Positions 26,562 through 36,238 of a DNA stretch of 64,000 nucleotides are shown piece by piece. The stretch comes from Candidatus Sysuiplasma jiujiangense (GTDB taxonomy: Archaea > Thermoplasmatota > Thermoplasmata > Sysuiplasmatales > Sysuiplasmataceae): positions 1-64,000 of the forward strand of contig JAHEAD010000007.1 in assembly GCA_019721075.1 (NCBI GenBank), in the 5' to 3' direction. Under the pieces are notes generated by a model. That model searched no databases and was not told the DNA's origin. It saw only the letters and a program-made list of their open reading frames with translations. Both the position numbers and the translations under genes were made by a program. Position 1 is the first letter of the stretch. Every line of letters starts with the position of its first letter.

Positions 26562-27845
26562 CTAACCGGCACCGCAGAGCCTTTCAGTGTTCCTGGAGGC
26601 GATCCTCAGGAGAGCCTGTGTGGTTGGTGATGCCGGATACGATGCCTGAGACAGCAGATTTGACGGATTAAAGGCGTATCCCGTGAATTTCTTCCCGCTG
26701 CCGGACCATAGAACTGTCCCTTCATCGTCCCTGGTTACAGGCTTTCTGAATATCTCCTGAAATGAACTGCCATGGAATACTGCACAGGTCAGGATCTGCG
26801 GCTTCAGGTTTATGGGATCGATGACTACGCCGAGAAAGTAGAGCTGCAGCCTCCCTGTCTTTCTTGCTTCGTCAAGTTCCCTGAATGGTTTGTCTGCGGC
26901 ATAATCGGGTACGGGCCTCGCCTCCTGATCGTGTGTGCCCAGCAGCTCCTCGTCGTACTCCCTCATTATGTTCTTCCAGAGATCAAAGTCTTCAGAGAGT
27001 GCTTCCGCGCCGTCGTTTGTAGGCTGGAACTCGCCTGCGGGTATCACGTGCACCGAACCCTTCCCCTGCGCTACATCGCGTTCGCTGCGCCTGTGCAGCA
27101 CAAATTCAAATCTTCCCCCATTCTCATAAACGGTCAGCGTGTTGATGCCTGCAACTGCGCATCTTGTTCCGAAATTTGCGGGATATCCGGCAGTCTCCCT
27201 GACTTTCATCCTGGGCAATGTCTCCGGCGCTGCCCTGTCGTCATCGTGTTTTACGAAATACCTCGCAATTTCATATGCCAGCACTTCCTCGGTGTCATGG
27301 TGGTCAAAGTACTTTCCCGCGGTAAACCTCAAAGAGAATGAATCATGGTCAGGCTCAACAGAAAGCAGCCTGTAGGCATTCCTGTTGCTGAAGAGCGACG
27401 GCCTGTCCAGTGTTGAAACAGCCTGCGAATACCTGTGGTAATTGTGGAACCAGATTGCCCCCGGTCTGTGCGGGAGCAATTTCGAAGCCTTCTTCAGGAT
27501 ACTGCCGTATTCATTCTGCCTGTCTGCGTTCATCTCGAGTATTATTCTGACCCGCTCGAGTTTCATAGGGCTGGCAGGCAGCCAATCCCTTTTGAATAGA
27601 ACGGGACCGGTGTATTCGGCACCTTCACCTCCACCGTGGTACATATCCCCCTTCAGGCCGCTGTAGTACCCGAACGCTGCAGTGGCAAGAGTCGTGACCC
27701 TTTCTTCCCTTAGATGTTTCCGGATGTCGATGAACTCATCCCTGCTTCCGGTCAGCCAGCCCCTCAATCCGAAGAAAATTGCCACGGCTGTGACAGCAAT
27801 GCCTATCACAGCCACATAAAGAGCCAGCATACCCTGGGAGTACAA
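26562..27845 (-). CDS. Membrane-anchored protein with Nudix-like C-terminal domain
   Basis: A 427-residue protein. TTG 27845 is the start because GAGGTGA, a near-perfect anti-16S match, lies 6 bases upstream. Residues 5-30 form one membrane segment (LALYVAVIGIAVTAVAIFFG), followed by a basic stretch. The middle (about 50-220) has no clear family. Residues about 250-330 resemble a Nudix fold: VHVIPAGEFQPT, an insert, then NIMREYDEELLG, which matches the REUxEE core of the Nudix box but with a longer spacing from the glycine than usual. The C-terminal 90 residues continue the alpha/beta pattern. Nudix enzymes hydrolyse nucleoside-diphosphate derivatives; similar modules also act as ligand sensors. 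The function here is unknown. Confidence 0.65.
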   Translation of the reverse strand: MYSQGMLALYVAVIGIAVTAVAIFFGLRGWLTGSRDEFIDIRKHLREERVTTLATAAFGYYSGLKGDMYHGGGEGAEYTGPVLFKRDWLPASPMKLERVRIILEMNADRQNEYGSILKKASKLLPHRPGAIWFHNYHRYSQAVSTLDRPSLFSNRNAYRLLSVEPDHDSFSLRFTAGKYFDHHDTEEVLAYEIARYFVKHDDDRAAPETLPRMKVRETAGYPANFGTRCAVAGINTLTVYENGGRFEFVLHRRSERDVAQGKGSVHVIPAGEFQPTNDGAEALSEDFDLWKNIMREYDEELLGTHDQEARPVPDYAADKPFRELDEARKTGRLQLYFLGVVIDPINLKPQILTCAVFHGSSFQEIFRKPVTRDDEGTVLWSGSGKKFTGYAFNPSNLLSQASYPASPTTQALLRIASRNTERLCGAG

Positions 27846-27926
27846 TTCAGCTCACCTCTTCAATAACCGCTACAGTGCGTTGCCGCCGGTCTTTCAGCAT
27901 AATCGGGACGGCATCCGAAGACATGT

Positions 27927-27979
27927 CGAAAATCGCACACAGCCAAATCATCCATTCTGACATGCTCCTGTTTTCTGCC
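27927..27979. repeat. 53-bp dispersed repeat, copy B
   Basis: Same-orientation match to 22938-22990 with 8 differences. It starts about 80 bases upstream of the Nudix-like gene's start codon, so it could carry regulatory signals or be a remnant of a mobile element. Confidence 0.7.
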
Positions 27980-28599
27980 ACATAATTTATCGGTAACACA
28001 GATAATCCATTATAAATTCAACTCATGTTTACGTCTAAACGAGCCTAACCGGTCGATTCGAAACAATACGGATACCGCACTGGTCATTTTCTGAAATGCT
28101 GCAGTCATTCGTGTAGAAGCTGACCATTACATGTTTTTACCGGGAAAAGGTTGCGAAACCCAATGACTTCGACCGTGCGATAGATGTATGCATATAAACT
28201 TCATCGGCAGGTGTGAACTGTAGCCATAAAGGATTTCTGTATATTTGTTCACAATCTCCATTCTCAATGTTGTCCGAAGTACAGGAGGCACCAGCTTGTT
28301 GACAGCATCAAACAAAAACCGGAAAGCACCATCATGAATGTTGCTACCGAACATGAATGGGACATCCTTGCAATGGAGGTGATGTCGGACCGCGTCCGGC
28401 TGTCTGTCTCCTTGGTTCTAAGGACTTTTCCGCACAGGGTGTGACTAAGACGTTCGAGGGGAGGAGTTAGATAACCGCTCTGAATCATTCACGAAATCAC
28501 AGGGAAACCGGCAAATTTTGATATGCCGGGATTCGGTGCGCCGCGAACTTCGGAATCACGGGCCCACCAGTGAAAACTATTATGAAACTCTCCTCCAAA
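27980..28599. other. Region without a supportable gene
   Basis: Leftward frames at 28127-28354 and 28264-28488 overlap in different phases and carry no recognisable domain. Probably decayed sequence. Confidence 0.35.
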
Positions 28600-29094
28600 G
28601 GCAAGAATATCGCGAATGTTTTAAGGAGGCCGGATGACATCCTTCGCAGGGATCCGTAACGGCTCTGAGGACAGACAACGAGGCTTTTACCTGAAGGGCT
28701 GGACTAATGTGGAACAGGAGAAGCTCACATTCATCCCTGGTCAGTCCGGCTGGTTGGGCGCCTATCCGTCAGTGATTCTGATTTGAGTAAGAAGATATCT
28801 GCCAGGCAAACTAGAGAATCGCCTGGCGCCCATCTAATGACAAGAAGGACGCTGGTTTCATTCAGGGGGAAAATGGCCGGAATACAGCGATAATTGAGGA
28901 TCAGGAGCAGCTCCATGGTGAAATTCACGTGCAGCATTTCAGGAGAATTGCCTCGACAAAAAGCACGAGCTATTCCGTGTACTGGCCATACGGGACAAAG
29001 AAAGTTTGCCTTGATATGGAACTGGGTTTCCTATCGGAGCTTCGAATACATGATTACATAAATCTGAGAGTCAAACAAGGGGAGACGGAGCGAT
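28600..29094 (+). pseudogene. Possible decayed integrase-core (IS481/IS3-like) fragment
   Basis: One frame reads FKEAG, then after a stop VTALRTDNEAFT. This resembles the rve integrase motif around the second catalytic Asp (TDNGxEF). Further right, another frame gives ELRIHDYINLRVKQG, which resembles the transposase tail. Stops and frame changes interrupt it. A 50-codon frame with a good AAGGAGG site starts at 28634 but crosses the same DNA in another phase. Weak evidence only. Confidence 0.25.
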
Positions 29095-29123
29095 GAATTA
29101 AGGCAAAATAACCGCCTTAATTC
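29095..29123. repeat. Perfect 10-bp inverted repeat
   Basis: GAATTAAGGC (29095-29104) and GCCTTAATTC (29114-29123) around a 9-base loop. It lies 110 bases beyond the stop of the kumamolisin-like gene and has no T-run on either strand. Confidence 0.5.
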
Positions 29124-29189
29124 CAATGGACCGTAGAAGAAACTGTTCACATGACTATTTGTCAAACAGAACAGTGAACAAGTTGTTCA

Positions 29190-29208
29190 TGCAAAAATAA
29201 AAGGGAAA
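29190..29208 (-). terminator. T-rich terminator of the protease operon
   Basis: On the minus strand a CCCTTTTATTTTTG tract lies about 30 bases after the stop of the kumamolisin-like gene. T-rich tracts of this kind end archaeal transcripts. Confidence 0.4.
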
Positions 29209-29232
29209 TGGTTTGGGGATGGGAGTTGCGGA

Positions 29233-31461
29233 CTACTGTTTCCTGGATGTGAATTTTGCTATCAACACACCTGCACCGAGACCGACGAGCAACGCCACTA
29301 TGGTACCTGCAATAATGAATAACGGACTGACGGATGGCGCCGGTGCCGCTTTTGCTGTCGTTTTTACCTGTGTCGATGGATGAATGAAAGAGACGGTTAT
29401 AAGCGCTGAATTGCCCTGGACGACAACATTCCCTGAAGCAACTGAAATATTGTATCCGGAAACTGCACCTATTGAAAATTGATACGTACCATTCGGAACA
29501 GTAAACGACATGATTGCCGATGTTGTGCTTTGTGACGTTCCATTGAATGTTACAGTCCATGACTGACCGGCTGCAAGACCCGTTTCTTCAAAGGAGACTG
29601 TATATTGGGGCACCACTGTTTTGACTGCGGGATACTGTGAGACATCATAGGTGAGATTCAATGCATTAATAGATCCGATACCTGTCCAGTCATTCCAGCC
29701 ATTGCCCAGATATGTGTTGTCGGAGATGCTTCCACCAGGCTCAAGGTATTCGACTTTGGTATATGCGCTGTAACCGTATGTGCTGTTATACCCGAGGTTG
29801 TAAAGCGTGGGTTGTATCCATCCGAGCGGATATGCGGTTACACCATGACTGTGCGCAAGCATGGATTCCATATCTGCAAAAGTACCGGCTAAGATGGGGG
29901 CAGCAAAGCTCGTTCCTCCCCCGGCATGCCAATTGCCGTTGACTTCAATCGCGAGAGACGATGCTGGAGCTGAAATATCAGGCATGGACCTGTTGGCATA
30001 TGTTGAGGGAACGGTAATCGCTTCACTTGTCTGATATGCGGGTTTGGGATAGAAAAAGCTTGATCCTCCTCCGCTGCCGACGGAAAGCCCGTAAAAAGAT
30101 CCTGATGGGACATACCACGCATACTGCCCGACAATATTTCCGGTCGAATTGAGGACCGGGTATATTCCGCCCACCGCGACAAAGTACGGCGTGTCCTCGC
30201 CTATCAGGTAGTTGATATTGTGGCTATCAGATGAACCTTCAAAATACGTCGTGCCTTCAGCCACCGCCTGAAGACTCATCTGCGTGTAAGACACAGACCA
30301 TGCCGCATCGTGATGATATTGAAATGCACCCCAGCTGCTTGTAATTGTATTGGGGTCTATGACATTCAGCATGTAATATATTTCGAGCCTGACACCGTTG
30401 TCACCGAGACCAGTGAGATTGAATGCCTGCTGTATGTCGTATATGGATGCCCCGGGTGCAATGGCTGCAGACCATTCGAGATCAAGCGACTCTTCGCCAC
30501 CCACCCGTGCGGTATTGAGGCCGTTTGCGGTAAGATTTACAACGTGGACATGCGTCGGATAAATGCCATACGTATGCCAGAATAATTCTTCTGCTGTCAT
30601 ATTAAGACCCTGTCCGACTCCGACTATGCCGATTTTCTGGCCTGTCCCGTTATATCCACTGGACAACAGAGGCGATATCTGGTAGAACTGTTCCAGATTT
30701 GCCGGCGTCAGCATGCTCTGGGATGCATTCGGGGACCCGGTATTGTCCTGCATCTGGTACAGCCCGCCTCCGACCGCACTCTTGGTGAGCAATACTTCTG
30801 ATGCGTAACTGAGTCCGTGCACATTGACGATGTCATGGGAAAAGATGAACGGCACACTGGGGCTCTCATTGTTGGTAATGAATATCGAGCTCAACTTCTG
30901 GTAGGTATAACTGTTTTCCGTTGGTAGTGTAGTGTTGTAATCATACAATGTTATGCCGAATGCCTTATCGATTGTTGTTATGTTTGCCTGTAGTATTACT
31001 ACAAGCGGTGCATATGGATATGACCACACCTTGAATCCCTCTGAACTGTAATACGATTTTATTGCCGAAACCGTGGCGTTGGAAGGATAAAATTCAGCAC
31101 GAAATTGAGAGGGTGTCAGATAATGATGATAGAGAGCATTGCCTGGCGTATTCAATTCATTCACTAGAATGTAAAGATATGTCAGATTTGTAAGGGCCAG
31201 ATAGAGTGTCACGTTCAAAACAGTACTGCCGTTTGCCGGTCCCATATTGGTAAAAAAACTGCTGAACTGCGGATTGGATATGAGATAAGGCACGTTGCCG
31301 GTCAGCGGTACGAGCCGATATGGATTCGGCCGGATCACCGACACCGATGACGTCGCGTTCTGTCTTTTTACCAATCCCGCTGTCCCCATCATTATGGCGA
31401 AGCCTGTGATAATCACCAGCGCTGCCACAATGAATGCTGCCACCTTTCTGTGTGCTTTCAT
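29233..31461 (-). CDS. Membrane-anchored kumamolisin-like acid protease (peptidase family S53)
   Basis: 742 residues when started at the ATG at 31461, which precedes the signal peptide (KVAAFIVAALVIITGFAIMMG). The frame is open to 31515, but the extra 18 residues would precede the signal. The long prosequence (about 40-230) includes YHHYLTPSQFRAEFYPS, as in pro-kumamolisin. The catalytic domain carries ESLDLEWSAAIAPGA (Glu/Asp pair) and GGGTSFAAPILAG (Ser). The calcium-site-like region NGWNDWTGIGSIN ends the peptidase. An Ig-like SFEETGLAAGQSWTVTFNG domain and a C-terminal membrane anchor (PLFIIAGTIVALLVGLGAGVL then KFTSRKQ) follow. It should be displayed outside the cell and self-activated at acid pH. 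It lies 50 bases downstream of the large thermopsin-like gene and is probably co-transcribed with it. Confidence 0.92.
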   Translation of the reverse strand: MKAHRKVAAFIVAALVIITGFAIMMGTAGLVKRQNATSSVSVIRPNPYRLVPLTGNVPYLISNPQFSSFFTNMGPANGSTVLNVTLYLALTNLTYLYILVNELNTPGNALYHHYLTPSQFRAEFYPSNATVSAIKSYYSSEGFKVWSYPYAPLVVILQANITTIDKAFGITLYDYNTTLPTENSYTYQKLSSIFITNNESPSVPFIFSHDIVNVHGLSYASEVLLTKSAVGGGLYQMQDNTGSPNASQSMLTPANLEQFYQISPLLSSGYNGTGQKIGIVGVGQGLNMTAEELFWHTYGIYPTHVHVVNLTANGLNTARVGGEESLDLEWSAAIAPGASIYDIQQAFNLTGLGDNGVRLEIYYMLNVIDPNTITSSWGAFQYHHDAAWSVSYTQMSLQAVAEGTTYFEGSSDSHNINYLIGEDTPYFVAVGGIYPVLNSTGNIVGQYAWYVPSGSFYGLSVGSGGGSSFFYPKPAYQTSEAITVPSTYANRSMPDISAPASSLAIEVNGNWHAGGGTSFAAPILAGTFADMESMLAHSHGVTAYPLGWIQPTLYNLGYNSTYGYSAYTKVEYLEPGGSISDNTYLGNGWNDWTGIGSINALNLTYDVSQYPAVKTVVPQYTVSFEETGLAAGQSWTVTFNGTSQSTTSAIMSFTVPNGTYQFSIGAVSGYNISVASGNVVVQGNSALITVSFIHPSTQVKTTAKAAPAPSVSPLFIIAGTIVALLVGLGAGVLIAKFTSRKQ

Positions 31462-31511
31462 AATCTCACTCCGAACAGTAAAAGGTTTTGGGAAAAGATT
31501 TAGGAACAAAC

Positions 31512-34500
31512 TCAAAATGTGTAGACAAAGTCTACAGTTATTGTCCCGAAATAGTCAGGTCCCGGCGGATTGTTGCTTACCGCTTCGAGTACGTGCTGGT
31601 ATCCAGACTCAAGGACCAGCCTTCCATCCTGCGAGCCGTAGACAAGCGATGTGTATGTCTTCAGTGTGGTGCCCTTTATTGCCGTGATTGATGAGATAAT
31701 GCCGGCGACAGGGCTGGTAAGCTCGATGACGCCTGCAAAGAGATCGCCGCTTGTGTAGAGACTGTTGGAAACGGATGTTTCCGTCCTTGTTATGCCGTTA
31801 GCCGTTACGTTTGTGTAAAAGTGTGAAACATCGAAAGCCTCTGACATGTTGTTGAGGTACTGCGCGAACGGGCCATACATTGGGAAGCCGCCGTTTGTTG
31901 TCTGCGTGATTGTGAATACAAAACCGGTCTGCATCTCTATGGGGAAATAAGTCGTCTTTGCATTGATGAAAATATCATGCATCCCCTGCTCGTTGTAAAC
32001 TGTGACCATTCTGGATTGCGTCAGCTGATATCCTGTGAGGTTTTCCCACACAGGGCCTACCACATACTGGTCCATGGATGAAACTTCGCTTGTTCTCTTC
32101 GAGACTGTTATCGTTCCTGTCACTGTATGTATTGATGATGAGAAGCCAAAGTTGTTAATGACGTTCTCGTAAAAGAAGGAGTTCACCGATGCTGTGCCGC
32201 CTGAAGGCAGCGGGACATTTGTGACTATCCGCGGCTTGCCCATATTTGCAAAGTAGCTTACAGGCTGCGCACCGGTTACAGCTGGGTTTGTGTAAATAAG
32301 CAGATTTGCACTGACCATCCAGTTGGCAGCATACGGAAACACGCCTGTCATGTTGAACTCCATGTTGCCAGAGTTTTCAATAATGCCCAGTGCGGCCGTG
32401 ACGTTCACATTTGTTGGCACTTCAGAAAGGTCATACGGTGCCGGTAGAGGTCTCCATGCGAACAGGTCAATGCCGCCGGTGTTGACGAGATACCACGGCA
32501 GTACGTTGGCTATGAGCTTGTTTCCGGAGTAAACTGTTACTGCTCTGTAGGAGGGTTCGTCGCCGTACCAGAACTCGTCAAAGGTGTTACCGCGCTGGAA
32601 AACCTGGAGCGTTGCAGCAGCAGTATCGGATGGTACTGAAACTGGCACCGTTACCTCTGGATGCCCATAGGTAAGACTCGCCCTGGTGACGAGCGGAACG
32701 ACCATATTGGGAATGCCTGCCGGTTTAGAGCCCGGATAAAAGCTCAATGTCGCGTTTGTGTAATACGAACCGTTCACCGCGCCATTCGGGCTGTGCCATA
32801 TCAGATTTACACTCCCATGGAAGAGCGATTCATATTCTGTGAGGTTGGCGACTATTGTCCAGTTTCCGTTTTCAGGCTGGACGCTGTGCCACACGAGAAC
32901 GTTGTTAACGATCAGAAATTCGACAACATCGTAAACAGTTCCATATGCCTGGCCGTTGTATGTAAGGATGATACTCTGGAAGGATTCGTTCGGTACCTGG
33001 ATAGTTGTATACAGTGTTGTGTTCGGTGTCAAACTTCCGACTGTTTTCAGATCATGGACAAGTGTATAATTGATCGGTGCTATATCCGGGATTCGTGTAG
33101 GCTGCCTGACCTGTATTGTTGTATTCGGCGGCAAGTTCAGGGGGACATAATCCCCGCCAGTGCCTATGAGACCTCCATCGTTGTAAGGGATGGTACCGTT
33201 GTAATTCCACCAGAGGTTTCCTCCCTGATATGTTCCATGAATGATGCTGCCAGTGAGCGCATAGCCATTTACGTAATTTATCGCACTCGCGGGTTGCTTT
33301 GATATGTTCCATGTGTTGGAGAAGATTCTTGGGCTTTCCGCAGTGAAACTGACAGGCTGAAGAAACATGTTATTATAGACAAGATTGCCGGAAGACCGTA
33401 CCAGTAAACCCGAACCCAGGTCTGTAAACATATTGCTTTCAAACGTGTTTCCCCACACTGTGTTGTCTGTGCCTCCCAGGATTGCGACCGAGCCTCCGTT
33501 CCTGTGCCCGACAAAGGAGTCCACAGCACTTGCATGTAGTCTGTTGCCGCCCACCAACATATTAGAACTGTCGAGCAATATTATGCCATAGGGAAGAAAA
33601 CTATTGGTGAAGTAGCCGCTCACTTCCGATTTCCAGAGTGAGATGTTCGAGTCGGCATAGAACTCATAATTCAGATAATTGTACACAGCCGGCAGAGAAT
33701 CAGCACTGGCCGTCTGTGTGCCGTACATGACTCTTAACAACGGCATTCCGTTCATTTCCACATGTGCAGAAACATTCCAGAAAAATACGCCAGCGAACAC
33801 GGGGAACAACCAGTCGTTAAGCTCATCAAACAGCGGACTTATGGAGGCGACTGAAGAGACGCCGCTAAGCATATATGGGCTCGACAACGATCCGTTGCCG
33901 CCGCTCGCAATATACGCAATCTGGCTGTTGCCAAAAGCGTAAAGCGGCGTGTATATGCCTGCATTCCGGTTTCTTCGCAGATTGAAATTCTTTCCAGCGG
34001 AAATGGTGAAACTCACCGGCCTGTAGTAGCTGAGTAGTATCTGACCGGAAACCTCACCGTAAGGAACATGGAAGTCGTAATTTCCAGAGAGTGGCAGCGG
34101 ATTCCATGCATCGGCCGAAGCGTTGAATGTCGATCCGCCGCTGACAAACATAAATGCGTTTGAAGGAGAAACCCGACCTCCGAACCCGCGCGGCATGGAA
34201 GACGACACGTTCCACATGCCGTACAGCAGCGAAGGACCTTCGTTAAGGAAGGCTGTTGTTCCATTCCACCACACATTGGCGCCGGTGGATGTTTCACCGG
34301 TATCGGTTCCGAAATTGAACGCCGAAGGAACGCTGACAAGTCCAGAGGATGAAGTGTTATAGTACTTCAGTGCCATTGTCGCATTTATGTTGTAGATTGT
34401 TGTGGTGCTTCCTCCACCCGGACCGCCTATCATTATTTCCGCATCGTACAGGAATCCCATGTGCGTGTGAGTCCCTGCGTTAAGCAGTGGAGGTGTAGTC

Positions 34501-35414
34501 ACGGTTCCGCTGATCAGGTAATGCGGTGCCGGAGCGCTGTAACCGGGAGGCATGCCACCCGTTGAATTGAACAGCACTTCATCAAAAGTCCCTGATGATA
34601 TAACACCGGCGTCCATGAGTGTGTAGTTGAAGAACACAGCGCTGTCCCCGTTTATCAGTGATGCGTTTGTGTAAAGATCCACGGTTGCAGGCAGAGCCAC
34701 ACTGAAACTCGGACCCTGAGTTATGTAAACCTCGTTGCCGACGACTCTTCCCTTTCCCTTTGCTATGCCATTTTTCGGGAATGTGCCGGCTGAGGATGAA
34801 AAATTCCATATGTTTAAAACAAATTTGATTCGGTGGAAGTTGTTGCTGTAAACAATCACGTTTTGTGTCCAGTATGTGTAATTCGTTACACCGAAGAGGG
34901 TAACATTTGTAAGAACAGTGTTAAGCTGGATGCTGCCGCTTGTCTGCTGCGCCGACGACATGCTGGATGAGCTGAGATTGTTCACAGTCATTGTCCCTTC
35001 AATACTGCTCGTGGTCAGGTTGTAGCCTACGATGGTACCGTTCTGATTCTTAAGCCCGAAATCACCGATGCCCATCGGTGCGGGAGCAACGGGATAGAGA
35101 GGCTGGACATGTCCGTCATTCATAGTGACAGGCGGATTAAAATTGGGCAGGTAAATATCACTGGTGGGCGTACCTTCAGTTTCCAGGGAATTGAGCAACG
35201 CGTTTACTCTGTCATTGTATCTGTTTTTTGGCACCCTTGTGACATGAGACACAGCGTTTCGCTGATATGTATACTGAGGTAATACAGCGGTTGCGGGATT
35301 CGTTAAAGTTTTTTGAGACGCAACGCTGTTCCATCCACCCAGAACAACACCTGCAGGTAAAACGAACAGCACTGCAATTGCAAAAACTGTATACTTCAAA
35401 ATCGAGTCTTCCAT
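31512..35414 (-). CDS. Very large secreted thermopsin-like (A5) protein, 1300 residues
   Basis: The N terminus carries a signal peptide (VFAIAVLFVLPAGVVLGG, residues 11-28). The thermopsin core matches the paralogue at 23135-25525: APMGIGDFGL, NLTTSSIEGTM, LNTVLTNVTLFGV, TYWTQNVIVY, MIGGPGGGSTTT and DFGTDTGETS. Residues about 600-760 form an S/N-rich beta-helix-like section, and residues about 800-1300 add several beta-sandwich-like regions absent from the smaller paralogue. There is no C-terminal membrane segment. Length is well above that of classical thermopsin (about 340). It is the first gene of an operon with the S53 protease. A TATA-like CATATAAATAG lies at 35456-35466. The likely role is extracellular protein breakdown or a surface layer function in an acid habitat. 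Confidence 0.85.
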   Translation of the reverse strand: MEDSILKYTVFAIAVLFVLPAGVVLGGWNSVASQKTLTNPATAVLPQYTYQRNAVSHVTRVPKNRYNDRVNALLNSLETEGTPTSDIYLPNFNPPVTMNDGHVQPLYPVAPAPMGIGDFGLKNQNGTIVGYNLTTSSIEGTMTVNNLSSSSMSSAQQTSGSIQLNTVLTNVTLFGVTNYTYWTQNVIVYSNNFHRIKFVLNIWNFSSSAGTFPKNGIAKGKGRVVGNEVYITQGPSFSVALPATVDLYTNASLINGDSAVFFNYTLMDAGVISSGTFDEVLFNSTGGMPPGYSAPAPHYLISGTVTTPPLLNAGTHTHMGFLYDAEIMIGGPGGGSTTTIYNINATMALKYYNTSSSGLVSVPSAFNFGTDTGETSTGANVWWNGTTAFLNEGPSLLYGMWNVSSSMPRGFGGRVSPSNAFMFVSGGSTFNASADAWNPLPLSGNYDFHVPYGEVSGQILLSYYRPVSFTISAGKNFNLRRNRNAGIYTPLYAFGNSQIAYIASGGNGSLSSPYMLSGVSSVASISPLFDELNDWLFPVFAGVFFWNVSAHVEMNGMPLLRVMYGTQTASADSLPAVYNYLNYEFYADSNISLWKSEVSGYFTNSFLPYGIILLDSSNMLVGGNRLHASAVDSFVGHRNGGSVAILGGTDNTVWGNTFESNMFTDLGSGLLVRSSGNLVYNNMFLQPVSFTAESPRIFSNTWNISKQPASAINYVNGYALTGSIIHGTYQGGNLWWNYNGTIPYNDGGLIGTGGDYVPLNLPPNTTIQVRQPTRIPDIAPINYTLVHDLKTVGSLTPNTTLYTTIQVPNESFQSIILTYNGQAYGTVYDVVEFLIVNNVLVWHSVQPENGNWTIVANLTEYESLFHGSVNLIWHSPNGAVNGSYYTNATLSFYPGSKPAGIPNMVVPLVTRASLTYGHPEVTVPVSVPSDTAAATLQVFQRGNTFDEFWYGDEPSYRAVTVYSGNKLIANVLPWYLVNTGGIDLFAWRPLPAPYDLSEVPTNVNVTAALGIIENSGNMEFNMTGVFPYAANWMVSANLLIYTNPAVTGAQPVSYFANMGKPRIVTNVPLPSGGTASVNSFFYENVINNFGFSSSIHTVTGTITVSKRTSEVSSMDQYVVGPVWENLTGYQLTQSRMVTVYNEQGMHDIFINAKTTYFPIEMQTGFVFTITQTTNGGFPMYGPFAQYLNNMSEAFDVSHFYTNVTANGITRTETSVSNSLYTSGDLFAGVIELTSPVAGIISSITAIKGTTLKTYTSLVYGSQDGRLVLESGYQHVLEAVSNNPPGPDYFGTITVDFVYTF

Positions 35415-35455
35415 TTTTTGTCACACTCTTTTTTTGAACGCTTATCTTTTTATTC

Positions 35456-35466
35456 TATTTATATGT
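35456..35466 (-). promoter_or_regulatory. TATA-like box of the protease operon
   Basis: On the minus strand CATATAAATAG lies about 45 bases upstream of the start codon at 35414, leaving an untranslated leader of about 18 bases. Confidence 0.5.
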
Positions 35467-35615
35467 GGCGTGTCGGCCATAGACCAATAAAGAAATTTGG
35501 TGAGAATGTGGGATATCCACAGCCTTGTTGTCCTTCTATTGGCTCCTGTATGCAGGCATCTGTGTAACCGCTACTTTTCCTTTCTACATTTCCTGGGAAT
35601 TACTTCCTGATGTTC

Positions 35616-35968
35616 TAGTGGCGTGTTTCGAAACTAAGACCCGGATTTCCTGAGACGCCACAACAGCCTCTTCCTCCTTTGCCTCCTGTCCCTTGTATCA
35701 AGCATTTCTTTCCTGTTTTCATTCTTGTACTTGATTGCCTTCTGCAATGCCGCATCCACCTCATTCCATGACCTGAAGTCTGTTCCAGACAGTGCAATCC
35801 TCTGCATGTCGTTGAAATGCGTCTCTATCGGGTTGAGTCATGATGCATTTGTCGGCGTTGGAACAAGTGTAACCCTGTTACACTTTGCCCACTTCACTAT
35901 ATCCTGTGTCCAGTGTGCCGACAGGTTGTCCATTACTATGTGCATGCGCTGCTCCGCTGATATATTGA
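35616..35968 (-). mobile_element. 3' remnant of an IS630-like element with an internal stop
   Basis: Leftward translation gives HIVMDNLSAH, then VPTPTNAS, a TGA at 35838-35840 where the family has Trp, then LNPIETHFND and a basic tail ending in RLRKSGS and a stop near 35636. The N-terminal half is missing beyond about 35968. The end at 35616 (TAGTGGCGTGTTTCGAAA) matches the element end at 42539 closely and that at 12450 less closely. Confidence 0.75.
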
Positions 35969-36238
35969 AATGCAGCAGTAGCAGTTATGAAAACAAGCGG
36001 GGTTGCTGAAATGGCGATCACGGCTATTCCAGTTATACCAGTATTGCTACAGTGATTGCGGGGGCGATAACAGCAGGGCGCTGTGCTGAAAGCCGCCTCA
36101 GAGAAAGAACTTCTCTTTCAAGATCATGTATGTTGTGGCCGCATCGACCATGATAGTTACTGCACTTCTCATTATTTCTGATGCTGTGCAACCTGTTGCA
36201 GCAGGACCGGGTTTATCCTGCTTTCATTCCCTTCCAGT

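Noticed and set aside
28040-28070. A GATTCGAAAC string like a tRNA T-arm
   Set aside because: No matching acceptor, D-arm or anticodon stem lies around it.
28634-28786. A 50-codon ORF with a good AAGGAGG site
   Set aside because: The protein is not recognisable, and a different frame of the same DNA shows an integrase-like TDN motif. Kept only as part of a possible remnant.
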